DNA from: Candidatus Avimonas merdigallinarum
GTDB lineage: Bacteria > Bacillota > Clostridia > Oscillospirales > Acutalibacteraceae
Direction: 5' to 3'
Assembly (NCBI GenBank): GCA_904377855.1
Contig: CAJFGS010000011.1
Span: forward strand, 2,239-66,238
Length of the DNA: 64,000 nucleotides
In this document: positions 1-8,120 of the stretch, in pieces
Layout of the letters: each line of letters begins with the position of its first letter
Numbering within the stretch: the stretch's first letter is position 1
Notes under the pieces: model-generated
Seen by the model: only the letters and a program-made list of their open reading frames with translations
What the model was told of the DNA's origin: nothing
The model's database searches: none
Made by a program: the position numbers and the translations under genes

Positions 1-63
1 ACGCGTTCCAAATCCGGGCCTCTGTTGCATGCCGCAAAACCCGCCTTTGTGCGGGAATAACGC

Positions 64-92
64 TTGAAGCACGGCCTGTATTCGTATATAAT
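64..92 (+). promoter_or_regulatory. sigma-A promoter upstream of the DUF362 gene
   Basis: TTGAAG (64-69) and TATAAT (87-92) are separated by exactly 17 bases, a near-consensus housekeeping promoter. The expected start is about 250 bases before the DUF362 start codon at 346. Apart from this promoter, bases 1-345 hold no gene I can support; a 64-codon open frame inside the leader lacks a ribosome site and any recognisable family. Confidence 0.65.
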
Positions 93-345
93 ATTTCTAG
101 AAAGGGCGGAACGAACGTACCGCCCCCGCTGACCTGCGGCCCCTGAAGAATATGCCGCTGGCGGCTGGCTGGATGGGTGGGAAGAGGCCGATGCCCTGGC
201 TGCCCAGAACGGCAGGGCGGCGCCCGATTGCATCGCTTGCAGCCGGTGTGAGCGGGCCGATCGGTGCGATTGCCCGGACGAAAGGCTGCACCGCCCAATT
301 TGACATAGAAAAATCATATCAATCGATGGGAAGGTGTGTTTCATA

Positions 346-1228
346 ATGGGAAAAGCAGAAGTTTTTTTACCAAGGCGATCACCCCGGAAAGTTTGCTCCG
401 GATTTACAAGGCGCTGGGCGTGGAATTGAAAGGCAAAGTTGGGGTAAAAATTTCCACCGGCGAGCCGGGCGGGCACAACTATTTGCATCCGGAGCTGATT
501 GGCGCGCTGGTCCATTCGCTCGATGGTACGATTGTTGAATGCTGCACCGCCTATGAAGGCCGAAGAATGGACCCAAAAGAGCATTGGAAAGCCATCGAAG
601 ACCACGGCTTCAAAGCAATGGCGCCCTGCGATATTATGGACGAGTTCGGAGAGATGGAAATCCCTGTGGAAAACGGGTTCCATCTGGACAAGGATATTGT
701 GGGCGAGCATCTGGCCAATTACGACTCCCTCCTTATCCTGTCTCATTTCAAAGGCCATGCCATGGGCGGTTTCGGCGGCGCGCTCAAAACATCAGTATCG
801 GTATCGCCTCCACCCATGGAAAGGCCTACATCCACACCGCGGGTGTTACCACCGAAGCATCTCAGCTGTTCAATCACCTTCCTCCCCAAGACCATTTCTT
901 GGAATCTATGGCTGACGCCTGCAAAGGGGTTATCCGCTATAAAGGGGCGGAAAACATGCTATACATCAATGTGGCCAACCGGCTGAGCGTGGACTGTGAC
1001 TGCGATTCCCACCCGGCGGAGCCGGAAATGGCCGATTTGGGGATTTACGCCTCCACAGACCCGGTTGCGGTCGATCAGGCATGCTACGATGCGGTGGTGC
1101 ATTCTTCTGATCCGGGGAAAAAGGCCTTGATCGAGCGCATGGATTCCCGGCACGGTATCCATACGGTGGAAGCAGCCGCACGGCATGGGCTTGGCAGCAG
1201 GGAGTATACGATCGTTTCCCTGGATTAA
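346..1228 (+). pseudogene. DUF362 (iron-sulfur-associated) protein, broken by two frameshifts
   Basis: The start is ATG 346, with GGAAGG at 329-334. The protein would begin MGKAEVFFT, but this needs one extra T in the seven-T run at 362-368; as written the reading frame is lost after about six codons. A second break lies at the four-A run 786-789: one extra A restores GGALKNISIGIAS, and the last 145 residues continue in that new frame to the stop at 1226-1228. Corrected length is about 294 residues, normal for DUF362 proteins, which are often tied to ferredoxin or redox genes though the reaction is unknown. Both breaks are single-base losses in homopolymers, so this is either a young pseudogene or two sequencing/assembly errors. 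Residues on both sides of each break are well preserved. Confidence 0.8.
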
Positions 1229-1272
1229 CCCCGGCGATTGCAGAGGGCATTTTTAACTATGGATTGGCGGAT

Positions 1273-1307
1273 ATGCAGCTGCCGCAGTATGCGGCAGCTG
1301 CATTTTT
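1273..1307 (+). terminator. intrinsic terminator after DUF362 gene
   Basis: A perfect 14-bp stem (1273-1286 with 1290-1303) closes a three-base loop and is followed by TTTTT. It ends the DUF362 transcript. Confidence 0.85.
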
Positions 1308-1660
1308 GCGCTCAGACTCTGGTGCTTTAAAAGAATGCCAAAAGCTTTGGCGGTGAAGGGAAGACAAAACTTCCTTTTGATGCAATAAAGGGGCGCTCCG
1401 TCAATCGCACGAGGCATCAACGGGAGGACATACGTATAAGGCGCCACGGCGGCAATGGTTTAACACATTATCTAGCTGTGAACATGCGGAGGGCTGCGAA
1501 AGCGTGGGCAATCCCAAAAACGGAAGCAGAGGGAAAACGGCCTTTCTTTTTTATGCCGCGGGCGGCGGGGAAGATGCCTGCCTGCGGCATTACGGCCCCT
1601 TTATGCTGACAGCGGCATTACGGCCGTTTCCCTCCGGATTAAAAACAGCCGCAAAAATGA
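1308..1660. other. intergenic stretch with a 14-bp direct repeat
   Basis: No convincing gene. The only structure seen is GCGGCATTACGGCC, present at 1584-1597 and again at 1612-1625, 28 bases apart and just upstream of the thyX promoter. It could be a binding-site pair or chance. A 92-codon open frame beginning at GTG 1504 runs through the thyX promoter and start and is not believed. Confidence 0.3.
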
Positions 1661-1689
1661 TTGAAGAAGACGATGAATTCTGGTATACT
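1661..1689 (+). promoter_or_regulatory. extended -10 promoter for the thyX operon
   Basis: TTGAAG (1661-1666), a 17-base spacer and TATACT (1684-1689), with TG at 1681-1682 giving an extended -10. It lies 87 bases before the thyX start codon and probably drives the run of genes to mltG. Confidence 0.75.
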
Positions 1690-1775
1690 AAACTCTATAT
1701 ATGTTTCCTTGATTTTCGTGCCATTGCGGCATCCTGCATTTTGAGAATTTCGGAAAATCGGAAGGGAGCCCCGTC

Positions 1776-2564
1776 ATGTTAAAAGTCACCTTACTCGCCC
1801 ATACGCCCCAGCCGGAACGCACGGTGGCGGCCGCGGCCAAGCTCTGCTATTCCCCGGCCTCCATTGGCGACGTGCTGGAAGGGCTGACCGAGGAGAAAAC
1901 CAGCGCTTTTGTGGACATGCTGACCGAGATCGGCCACGAAAGCCCCATCGAGCACGCCTCCTTTACCTTTGGGATTGAGGGGGTGTCCCGCTCGCTGCTG
2001 GCGCAGATCACCCGGCACCGCATCGCCTCCTTCAGCGTGCAGAGCCAGCGGTACGTCCGGGAAGGGCGCTTTGAGTTTGTGCTTCCGCCGGAAATCGAGG
2101 CGATCCCCGAAGCAAAGGAGGAATACCTCCGCGCCATGGAGGAGGACCAGCGGCATTACGAGCGGCTGACCGAGCTTTTGAAGCAAAAGCACCTGGACGC
2201 CTTCCTTGCCCAGGGGATGGAGGAGAAGGCCGCCCGGCGTTCCGCGGAGAAAAAGGCGATTGAGGACGCCCGGTTTGTGCTGCCGAACGCCTGCACCACC
2301 AAGATGATTGTCACTATGAACGCGCGCAGCCTGCAGAATTTCTTTGCCCACCGCTGCTGCAACCGCGCGCAGTGGGAAATTCGGGAACTGGCGGAGCAGA
2401 TGCTCGCCCTCTGCCTGGAGGCGGCGCCCGCCCTGTTCCGGCATGCGGGGCCCTCCTGCCTGAACGGGCCCTGCCCGGAAGGGAAAATGTCCTGCGGCCG
2501 CGCCGCGCAGGTGCGGGAAAAATACCGGGCGATGCAGGAGAAGGCTGCGCCGAAGCCCGAATAA
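1776..2564 (+). CDS. thyX: FAD-dependent thymidylate synthase ThyX
   Basis: Methylates dUMP to dTMP using methylene-THF and reduced FAD, replacing ThyA. The ThyX signature is present: R80-H81-R82 followed by S85, S90 and R92, the RHRxxSxxxxSxR pattern that holds dUMP and FAD. The length is 262 residues. The ATG at 1776 follows AAGGGAG and leaves a full N-terminus. The C-terminal tail has four cysteines in a short stretch (around residues 226-245), seen in other clostridial ThyX proteins as far as I recall; its role is unclear. It heads a run that continues with thymidylate kinase and formyl-THF cycloligase, so the unit supplies dTTP and folate cofactors. Confidence 0.95.
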   Translation: MLKVTLLAHTPQPERTVAAAAKLCYSPASIGDVLEGLTEEKTSAFVDMLTEIGHESPIEHASFTFGIEGVSRSLLAQITRHRIASFSVQSQRYVREGRFEFVLPPEIEAIPEAKEEYLRAMEEDQRHYERLTELLKQKHLDAFLAQGMEEKAARRSAEKKAIEDARFVLPNACTTKMIVTMNARSLQNFFAHRCCNRAQWEIRELAEQMLALCLEAAPALFRHAGPSCLNGPCPEGKMSCGRAAQVREKYRAMQEKAAPKPE

Positions 2565-2616
2565 CGCAGGACATGGCCCGGCGGGGATTCCAAAACCAAG
2601 AAAAAGGGGAAATCGC

Positions 2617-3276
2617 ATGGGAAGGCTGGTTGTAATCGACGGGCTGGACGGGAGCGGGAAAACCACGCAGCTCGATCGCGTGAGCGAGTATCTGGACAAT
2701 CGCGGGACAAGCTATAAACGGATCTGCTTTCCCGATTACAAGGAACCCTCTTCCGCATTGGTGAAGATGTACCTGGCGGGCGAATTCGGCGGTTCCCCGG
2801 ACGCGGTGAACGCGTATGCGGCTTCCTCCTTTTACGCGGTGGACCGATACGCGAGCTATAAGCGCTTCTGGCAGGCGGACTATGAGGGCGGCCGGCTGAT
2901 TCTGGCCGCGCGGTACACCACCTCCAACGCCATCCACCAGATGGCGAAGCTTCCGCGGGAGGAATGGGACCGGTACCTCGCCTGGCTGGAGGAATATGAG
3001 TATACCCTGTTGGGCCTGCCCCGGCCCTCCGCGGTGATTTTCCTGGATATGCCGCCTGAAGTGTCCCAGCGCCTCCTTTCCCGGCGGTATGCGGGGGACG
3101 AGAGCCGGAAGGATATCCATGAGCGGGATGCCGCCTATCTCCTGCGCTGCCGGGAAACGGCGCTGTACGCGGCGCGGCGCCTGGGGTGGGAGGTCGTTCC
3201 CTGCGCGCAGGACGGGGAGCCTCTGCCGGAGGAAGCGATCACCGCCCGGCTGACACAAATTATAGAAAAGGACTGA
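2617..3276 (+). CDS. tmk: thymidylate kinase
   Basis: Phosphorylates dTMP to dTDP with ATP, the step after ThyX. The P-loop LDGSGKTT sits at residues 10-17, followed by a DRY-type motif (DRYAS, about residue 75) that contacts the nucleotide. At 219 residues it has the usual length. The start ATG 2617 is preceded by AAAAGGGGAAATCGC. The gene begins 52 bases after thyX, consistent with one transcript. The C-terminal lid region is more divergent from E. coli Tmk, as in other clostridial thymidylate kinases found beside thyX. Confidence 0.92.
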   Translation: MGRLVVIDGLDGSGKTTQLDRVSEYLDNRGTSYKRICFPDYKEPSSALVKMYLAGEFGGSPDAVNAYAASSFYAVDRYASYKRFWQADYEGGRLILAARYTTSNAIHQMAKLPREEWDRYLAWLEEYEYTLLGLPRPSAVIFLDMPPEVSQRLLSRRYAGDESRKDIHERDAAYLLRCRETALYAARRLGWEVVPCAQDGEPLPEEAITARLTQIIEKD

Positions 3277-3280
3277 CAGT

Positions 3281-4186
3281 ATGCTGGACACCGCACCAAA
3301 GCTTGCGTTTCGGGCGCCGAGGGTGGAGGACGCCGCGTGGGCGGCACCGCTCCTGCGTTCCGGCGGATACCGCGCGTGCGAGTTTTCGTTTACCACCATT
3401 TTTATGTGGCGGAAATACTACCACAACCAAATTGCCGAATGGAACGGCACTATTTTTTCCCGTTCCGGGGACACCGAGCCGGTGTACCTCCTGCCGTCGG
3501 GCGGGGACGTGCGGGAAGGGATTGCCCTGCTGAGGGAATGGGAGCATGCGCGGGGGGAATCCCTCCTCCTGTTCGGCGCGAACAGGGAAATGAAGGAGCA
3601 GATTGAGAGCTGGTTCCCCGGGGCGTTCGAATGGGAGCCCTCCCCCAACGACTTTGATTATCTTTATCATACCGAGGATTTGGCGAACTTGTCCGGGAAG
3701 AAATATCACGGCAAGCGCAACCATATCGCCGCCTTTTCCGCCTCTTACGACTGGCGGTACGAGCCGATCACCGACCAGAACACCGGCGAGGTGGTCGAGA
3801 TGACCCGGGAATGGTGCCGCGCGCGGGGGAACTGCGAGGATCCCGGCCTGCAGAACGAGAACTGTGCCATCCGGGAAGCGCTGCAAAACCGGGAAGCCCT
3901 TTCCCTGAAGGGCGGCCTTATCCGGGTCGGCGGCAAGGTGGTGGCCATGACCATGGGCTCGCCGATTAACGACGAGGTGTTCGACATCCACGTGGAAAAG
4001 GCGCTGCCGGATTACGCCACGGCCTATTCGGTGATTAACCGGGAGTTTGCCGCCCATGAGCTGCTGGGGAAATACGCCTGGATTAACCGGGAAAACGATT
4101 TGGGGCTCGAAGGGCTCCGCCGGGCGAAGAAAAGCTACCACCCGGCGGAAATCCTGGAAAAATACCTGGGGACCGAGCGTTCCTGA
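3281..4186 (+). CDS. DUF2156 (phosphatidylglycerol lysyltransferase-like) protein
   Basis: A 301-residue protein starting four bases after tmk, so probably translationally coupled. The whole length matches the soluble GNAT-like fold of DUF2156, related to the catalytic part of MprF lysyltransferases; the motif KKYHGKRNHI near residue 145 and the closing AKKSYHPAEILEKY are typical of the family. There is no membrane domain, so it is not a complete MprF and cannot itself be a flippase. An aminoacyl-tRNA-dependent or acyl transfer is likely but the substrate is unknown. Placement in a thymidylate/folate run gives no further clue. Confidence 0.8.
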   Translation: MLDTAPKLAFRAPRVEDAAWAAPLLRSGGYRACEFSFTTIFMWRKYYHNQIAEWNGTIFSRSGDTEPVYLLPSGGDVREGIALLREWEHARGESLLLFGANREMKEQIESWFPGAFEWEPSPNDFDYLYHTEDLANLSGKKYHGKRNHIAAFSASYDWRYEPITDQNTGEVVEMTREWCRARGNCEDPGLQNENCAIREALQNREALSLKGGLIRVGGKVVAMTMGSPINDEVFDIHVEKALPDYATAYSVINREFAAHELLGKYAWINRENDLGLEGLRRAKKSYHPAEILEKYLGTERS

Positions 4187-4204
4187 CGCGGCAGGAGGGG
4201 TTTG

Positions 4205-5053
4205 GTGGAAATCACGGCGGCGGAAGGGCGGGATCGCCCGGCGGTCCGGGAAATCTGGCTTGCCTGCTTCCCGGACGATACCCCCGAAACGGCGGAGTAT
4301 TTTTTAAAACGGCTGTGGGCCCCGGGCCGATGCCTGGTCGGGCGGCTGGACGGCCGGGCGGTCACTATGGCTTTCCTCCTCCCGGCGGAATTGGTGACGG
4401 CTTCCGGCGTCCTACCGCTGCGGTACGTGTTTGCGGCGGCCACCCTGCCGGCCTATCAGGGGCGGGGATGCTTTTCCTCCCTGCTCCGCCATGCCCACGC
4501 CCTGGCGGCGGCGGAAGGGGCGGCCGCGCTTTTCCTCCGCCCGGCGGAGCCGGGACTGGCCGCCTATTATGAACGGTTCGGCTACCGGCCGTACTTTACG
4601 GCGGTGGAAGAGGACGCAGCCTTCGGCGGGCGGATATCCCCGGCTGAGGATGGGATATGCCCGCTGACGGGGGATGGGCAGGCGGCCGCCTGCCGGGATG
4701 CCGCGCTGGAAAAACGGCCGGTGTGGGTGCGGTGGCCGGCGCCGGTAGTGGGGCTCTCCGCTTACGGTGCGGATCGGTTCGGCGGCGCGGGCTGCTACGC
4801 CATGGGCGGGGGAGAGGCTCCGGGGGCGCTGTTCTTCCGGGAATGGATGGCTTCCCCCAAAAACGAGCCGGCGATGCTTGCGGCTGCTGCCGCGCGGTAT
4901 CCGGGAAGGCGGACTTTCCGGCGCCGCCGCCCGGCGGAGCCGGGGGAGCCGGCCGCGCCGTTCGGCTGGCTATGCCCGCTGACGGACAGGGCCGAAAGGC
5001 TGCTGGAAACCGCGGCGCAGGATTTACCGTATATGGGGCTGGCGCTCGACTGA
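4205..5053 (+). CDS. GNAT-family N-acetyltransferase
   Basis: A 282-residue acetyltransferase. The acetyl-CoA loop shows as LPAYQGRGCFSSLL near residue 82, and AYYERFGYRPYF near residue 122 is the usual GNAT beta4-alpha4 region. The second half (about residues 150-282) is a further, poorly conserved domain, a layout like Eis-type acetyltransferases. I chose GTG 4205 because AGGAGG at 4193-4198 then sits six bases away; TTG 4202 is possible. The gene follows the DUF2156 gene by 18 bases. The acceptor is unknown. Confidence 0.8.
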   Translation: MEITAAEGRDRPAVREIWLACFPDDTPETAEYFLKRLWAPGRCLVGRLDGRAVTMAFLLPAELVTASGVLPLRYVFAAATLPAYQGRGCFSSLLRHAHALAAAEGAAALFLRPAEPGLAAYYERFGYRPYFTAVEEDAAFGGRISPAEDGICPLTGDGQAAACRDAALEKRPVWVRWPAPVVGLSAYGADRFGGAGCYAMGGGEAPGALFFREWMASPKNEPAMLAAAAARYPGRRTFRRRRPAEPGEPAAPFGWLCPLTDRAERLLETAAQDLPYMGLALD

Positions 5054-5181
5054 AACGGGCAAAACCGGCCGTGGGCAGGGGAGGCGTCCGCTGTGCCCGC
5101 GCGCGGCCGGCGGGAACATAAATTCATGGAGCATGCGGGCACAGGGCGGCACGGCCCGGCCTGCGGGAAGGGGTGCGGAGG

Positions 5182-5721
5182 ATGATTGCAGTATTTCTGG
5201 CCATGGGTTTTGAAGAGATCGAAGCGCTCGCCGTCGTGGATGTCCTGCGGCGGGCGGAGCTCGAGGTGGTGACCGTCGGCGTCGGCGGGCCGGTGGTCCG
5301 GGGGGCGCACGGCATTACGTTGGCGGCGGACATCCCGGATACGGAGCTGGATCCGGCGGCGCCGGAAATGGTGGTGCTTCCCGGCGGGATGCCGGGGACG
5401 CTCAATCTGGAACGTTCGCCGGTGGTGCAGGCGGCGCTGGACGAGGCGGAAAAGCGGGGCGCCTGGATCGGCGCCATCTGCGCGGCGCCGTCGATCCTGG
5501 GGCATCGGGGGATGCTCAAGGGAAAGCGTGCGGTCTGCTTCCCCGGCTATGAGCAGGAGCTGGAAGGGGCGCTGGTATCCGACCGGCCGGTGGAAACGGA
5601 CGGCCGGATCATCACGGCAAAGGGCGCGGGCGTAGCGGTGGATTTCGGCCTGCGCATCGTGGCCCAGCTGGTTTCCCCCGAACGGGCGGAGGCGCTGAAG
5701 GCGGCCATGCAATGCCGGTAG
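5182..5721 (+). CDS. DJ-1/PfpI-family protein (YajL/DJ-1 type)
   Basis: A 179-residue single-domain DJ-1 protein. The nucleophile elbow is GAICAAP with cysteine at residue 100, and the partner glutamate of the GFEEIEA motif is residue 14, as in human DJ-1 and bacterial YajL. Members are linked to protection of proteins and thiols from glyoxals or oxidation. ATG 5182 is preferred, with AAGGGG nine bases upstream; GTG 5173 lies directly against that site. The 3' end overlaps the next gene by ten bases, so translation is probably coupled. Confidence 0.88.
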   Translation: MIAVFLAMGFEEIEALAVVDVLRRAELEVVTVGVGGPVVRGAHGITLAADIPDTELDPAAPEMVVLPGGMPGTLNLERSPVVQAALDEAEKRGAWIGAICAAPSILGHRGMLKGKRAVCFPGYEQELEGALVSDRPVETDGRIITAKGAGVAVDFGLRIVAQLVSPERAEALKAAMQCR

Positions 5722-6299
5722 GGGATATCCGGCCGATCAAGGCCGCGTTGAGGGAGCATTATAAAACGCTCCGCCGGGAGATGCCGCCCAAGCTCAAAGC
5801 ACAGCGGGACCGGCGGATTGCCGACCGTGTGACCGCCCTGTGGCAGTATCAGCGCTGCGGGCAGCTGCTGACCTATGTGTCCACGCCGATTGAGGTGGAT
5901 ACGCTGGAAATCATCCGCCGCGCGCTGGCGGCGGGGAAACGGGTGGCCGTCCCCCGCTGCATCCCCGGCACGCGGGACATGGAGTTTTTTTACATTTCCG
6001 GGCTGGAGGATTTGTCCCCCGGCTCCTTCGGCGTGCTGGAGCCGGATCCGGAAAATTGTGAGAAAATGGCGGATTTTTCAAATGGCTTGTGCTTGGTGCC
6101 CGCTTTGTGTTATGATTGGAAAGGATACCGGCTCGGCTATGGGAAGGGGTACTATGACCGCTTCCTTGCCGGGTTCGGCGGGCATATGATTGGAATTTGT
6201 TACAGCGACTGTATTCGGCGCACCCTGCCGCACGGCCGTTTCGACCGGCCGGTGGAATTGCTGGTGACCGATCGCTATCTGCGCCGCACCGCCCGCTGA
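5712..6299 (+). CDS. 5-formyltetrahydrofolate cyclo-ligase
   Basis: Converts 5-formyl-THF to 5,10-methenyl-THF using ATP, returning stored folate to the one-carbon pool that ThyX draws on. The family motif LGYGKGYYDRFL (around residues 145-156) forms the ATP site and is intact, as are the N-terminal basic residues (RR.....K). At 195 residues the length is normal. The gene overlaps the DJ-1 gene by ten bases. Being in the same run as thyX gives a shared theme of one-carbon supply for dTMP. Confidence 0.92.
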   Translation: MPVGDIRPIKAALREHYKTLRREMPPKLKAQRDRRIADRVTALWQYQRCGQLLTYVSTPIEVDTLEIIRRALAAGKRVAVPRCIPGTRDMEFFYISGLEDLSPGSFGVLEPDPENCEKMADFSNGLCLVPALCYDWKGYRLGYGKGYYDRFLAGFGGHMIGICYSDCIRRTLPHGRFDRPVELLVTDRYLRRTAR

Positions 6300-6332
6300 G
6301 GAGGCGGACGCTGTATAGGAGAGTGAACAACG

Positions 6333-7904
6333 ATGGCGGATGATTTGGATAAGATCCTGCGGGATATCGAGGCGGAAAAGGAGGCCCGTCAGCGGGAGGA
6401 GGAACAGGCCCGCCGGATGCTGCAGGTGGACAAGCAGACCGAGCAGAGGCTGCAAGAAGAGCGCAAGAGCAAAGTCTCCGATTTCAAGCTGCAGCTGAAT
6501 CTGGACGAGGAAATCCCCGGCCCCCCGCCGTCGGAAGGCGGGCCGTCCCGCAATACAGACGCGTCGGCGGGGGCGGACGGCGGAGCCGGCCGGCTTTCCA
6601 GCCAGACCGCGGAGATTCCCTCCGCACCGCAGGACGGCCTCCCCGCACAGGAATCCTCGCCGGAGGAAGGTGCTCTGCCCGATACGGCGGAGACCTCGGA
6701 GCCGGAGGGGGCCTCCGCCGGGGACGGGACGGCCGGCGCGGACGGTCAGAAAAAAAGCGCCCGGAAGAAGAAGGCCGCCGACCCCCAGGCCAAGATGGCA
6801 TGGGGGTGCGTGCGGGGCATTATCTACGCCGTCCTTGTCCTGGCGGCTTCCGGTATATTGGCATATTTCGCCGTCGCCGGGGTGCTGGACCTGACCGGCC
6901 TTAATAAATCCGACACCAAGGTGCCGGTCACGCTGACCGAAGAGGACTGTCAGGATACCGCCAAGGTCGCGGAGATCTTGGAGGAAGCGGGCGTCATCGA
7001 CCAGCCGCTGATCTTCCGGCTGTACTGCACCATCACCGGCGCAAACGGCGAATTTATGCCGCAGGACGAGGCGGCCCTGTCCGCGGATATGGGGTATGAG
7101 ACCATTATCAACATCCTGAAATCCAATAAGCGCGAAATTGTCCGGGTCACCTTCCCGGAAGGGATGACGGTAAAGGAAATCGCCGCCAAGCTGGAAGAGA
7201 ACAGCGTGTGCACCTCGCAGGAATTCTATTCGGCGATGGAAAACGGGACGTATTCCTACGCCTTCCTGAATGAAATCCCCAGCGACGAGGCGCATGCCGG
7301 GCGGGTGAACCGGCTGGAAGGGTATATTTTCCCGGATACCTATGATTTTTATGTGGGCAGCTCCGGGGAAACGGTCGTGAACAAGTTTTTGACCGCGTTC
7401 AGCAACAAGGTGGAAAAATCAGCAGCCGGGGAGGATGAGGACAGCACCCCGACCTCCATTAAGGCCAAGGCGCAGGGGATGACGCTGGACGAGGTGATCA
7501 CGCTGGCGTCCATTGTCCAGTGGGAGGCGGACAATCTCGAGGATATGTACAAAGTTGCCCGGGTGCTCCGCAACCGTCTGGATAACCCGTCCGTTTATCC
7601 CAAGCTGGAGTGCGATTCCACCCGGCGGTATATCGACAGCATTTTCCCGCCGGTGAACGGCCAGTCGGTGGAAAACCTGGATTACGACACCTATAAGCGC
7701 AACGGCCTGCCGGTCGGCCCCATCAATAACCCGGGTATGGACGCCATCGAAGCGGTGCTCAATCCGGCAGAAGAGATGGACGGGTATTATTTCTTCGCTA
7801 CCGCCCGCAATTCGGACGGCTCCACCACCACCTATTATTCCAAAACCTATGCCGAGCACGAACGGATCTGCCGGCGGTATGGAATCGGCATGTACGCGGA
7901 GTAA
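6333..7904 (+). CDS. mltG: endolytic murein transglycosylase MltG
   Basis: Cuts nascent peptidoglycan strands at the outer face of the membrane and so sets glycan length. The 523 residues divide into a long charged, low-complexity cytoplasmic part (1-155) with a coiled-coil-like start, one membrane helix (about 160-183), a LysM-like region, and the YceG domain. The catalytic glutamate is E398 in ASIVQWEAD, matching the conserved glutamate of E. coli MltG. GYIFPDTYDFY is the usual substrate-groove motif. The long acidic N-terminal extension is common in Firmicutes. It ends the thyX run, followed by a strong hairpin. Confidence 0.93.
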   Translation: MADDLDKILRDIEAEKEARQREEEQARRMLQVDKQTEQRLQEERKSKVSDFKLQLNLDEEIPGPPPSEGGPSRNTDASAGADGGAGRLSSQTAEIPSAPQDGLPAQESSPEEGALPDTAETSEPEGASAGDGTAGADGQKKSARKKKAADPQAKMAWGCVRGIIYAVLVLAASGILAYFAVAGVLDLTGLNKSDTKVPVTLTEEDCQDTAKVAEILEEAGVIDQPLIFRLYCTITGANGEFMPQDEAALSADMGYETIINILKSNKREIVRVTFPEGMTVKEIAAKLEENSVCTSQEFYSAMENGTYSYAFLNEIPSDEAHAGRVNRLEGYIFPDTYDFYVGSSGETVVNKFLTAFSNKVEKSAAGEDEDSTPTSIKAKAQGMTLDEVITLASIVQWEADNLEDMYKVARVLRNRLDNPSVYPKLECDSTRRYIDSIFPPVNGQSVENLDYDTYKRNGLPVGPINNPGMDAIEAVLNPAEEMDGYYFFATARNSDGSTTTYYSKTYAEHERICRRYGIGMYAE

Positions 7905-7930
7905 TCCGGGGAAATCCGTCAACAGAAAAA

Positions 7931-7966
7931 GGGAGCCGCCGCCCATACGCATGGGCGGCGGCTCCC
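7931..7966. terminator. bidirectional terminator between mltG and apgM
   Basis: A perfect 16-bp stem (7931-7946 with 7951-7966) around ACGC. Five A bases lie to the left, giving a T-tract for the minus strand, so it fits best as the apgM terminator while also stopping mltG transcription. Confidence 0.8.
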
Positions 7967-8120
7967 TTAAAATTTGCTGCAGGCCCTCAGCCCGGCCTGC
8001 CTTTTCCTTTTATAGGCGGGGGAGCCGGCACATCCGGCGTTCCCCCCCGCGCCGGCGCCGCACGACGCTTTGCTGCCGGAAGCGGCAGCACTTCCCGGCT
8101 TCGCGGCCTCTCCCGCTGTT

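Noticed and set aside
1504-1782. A 92-codon open frame before thyX
   Set aside because: It runs through the thyX promoter and ribosome site, with GTG start, poor spacing to GGAGG, and no family.
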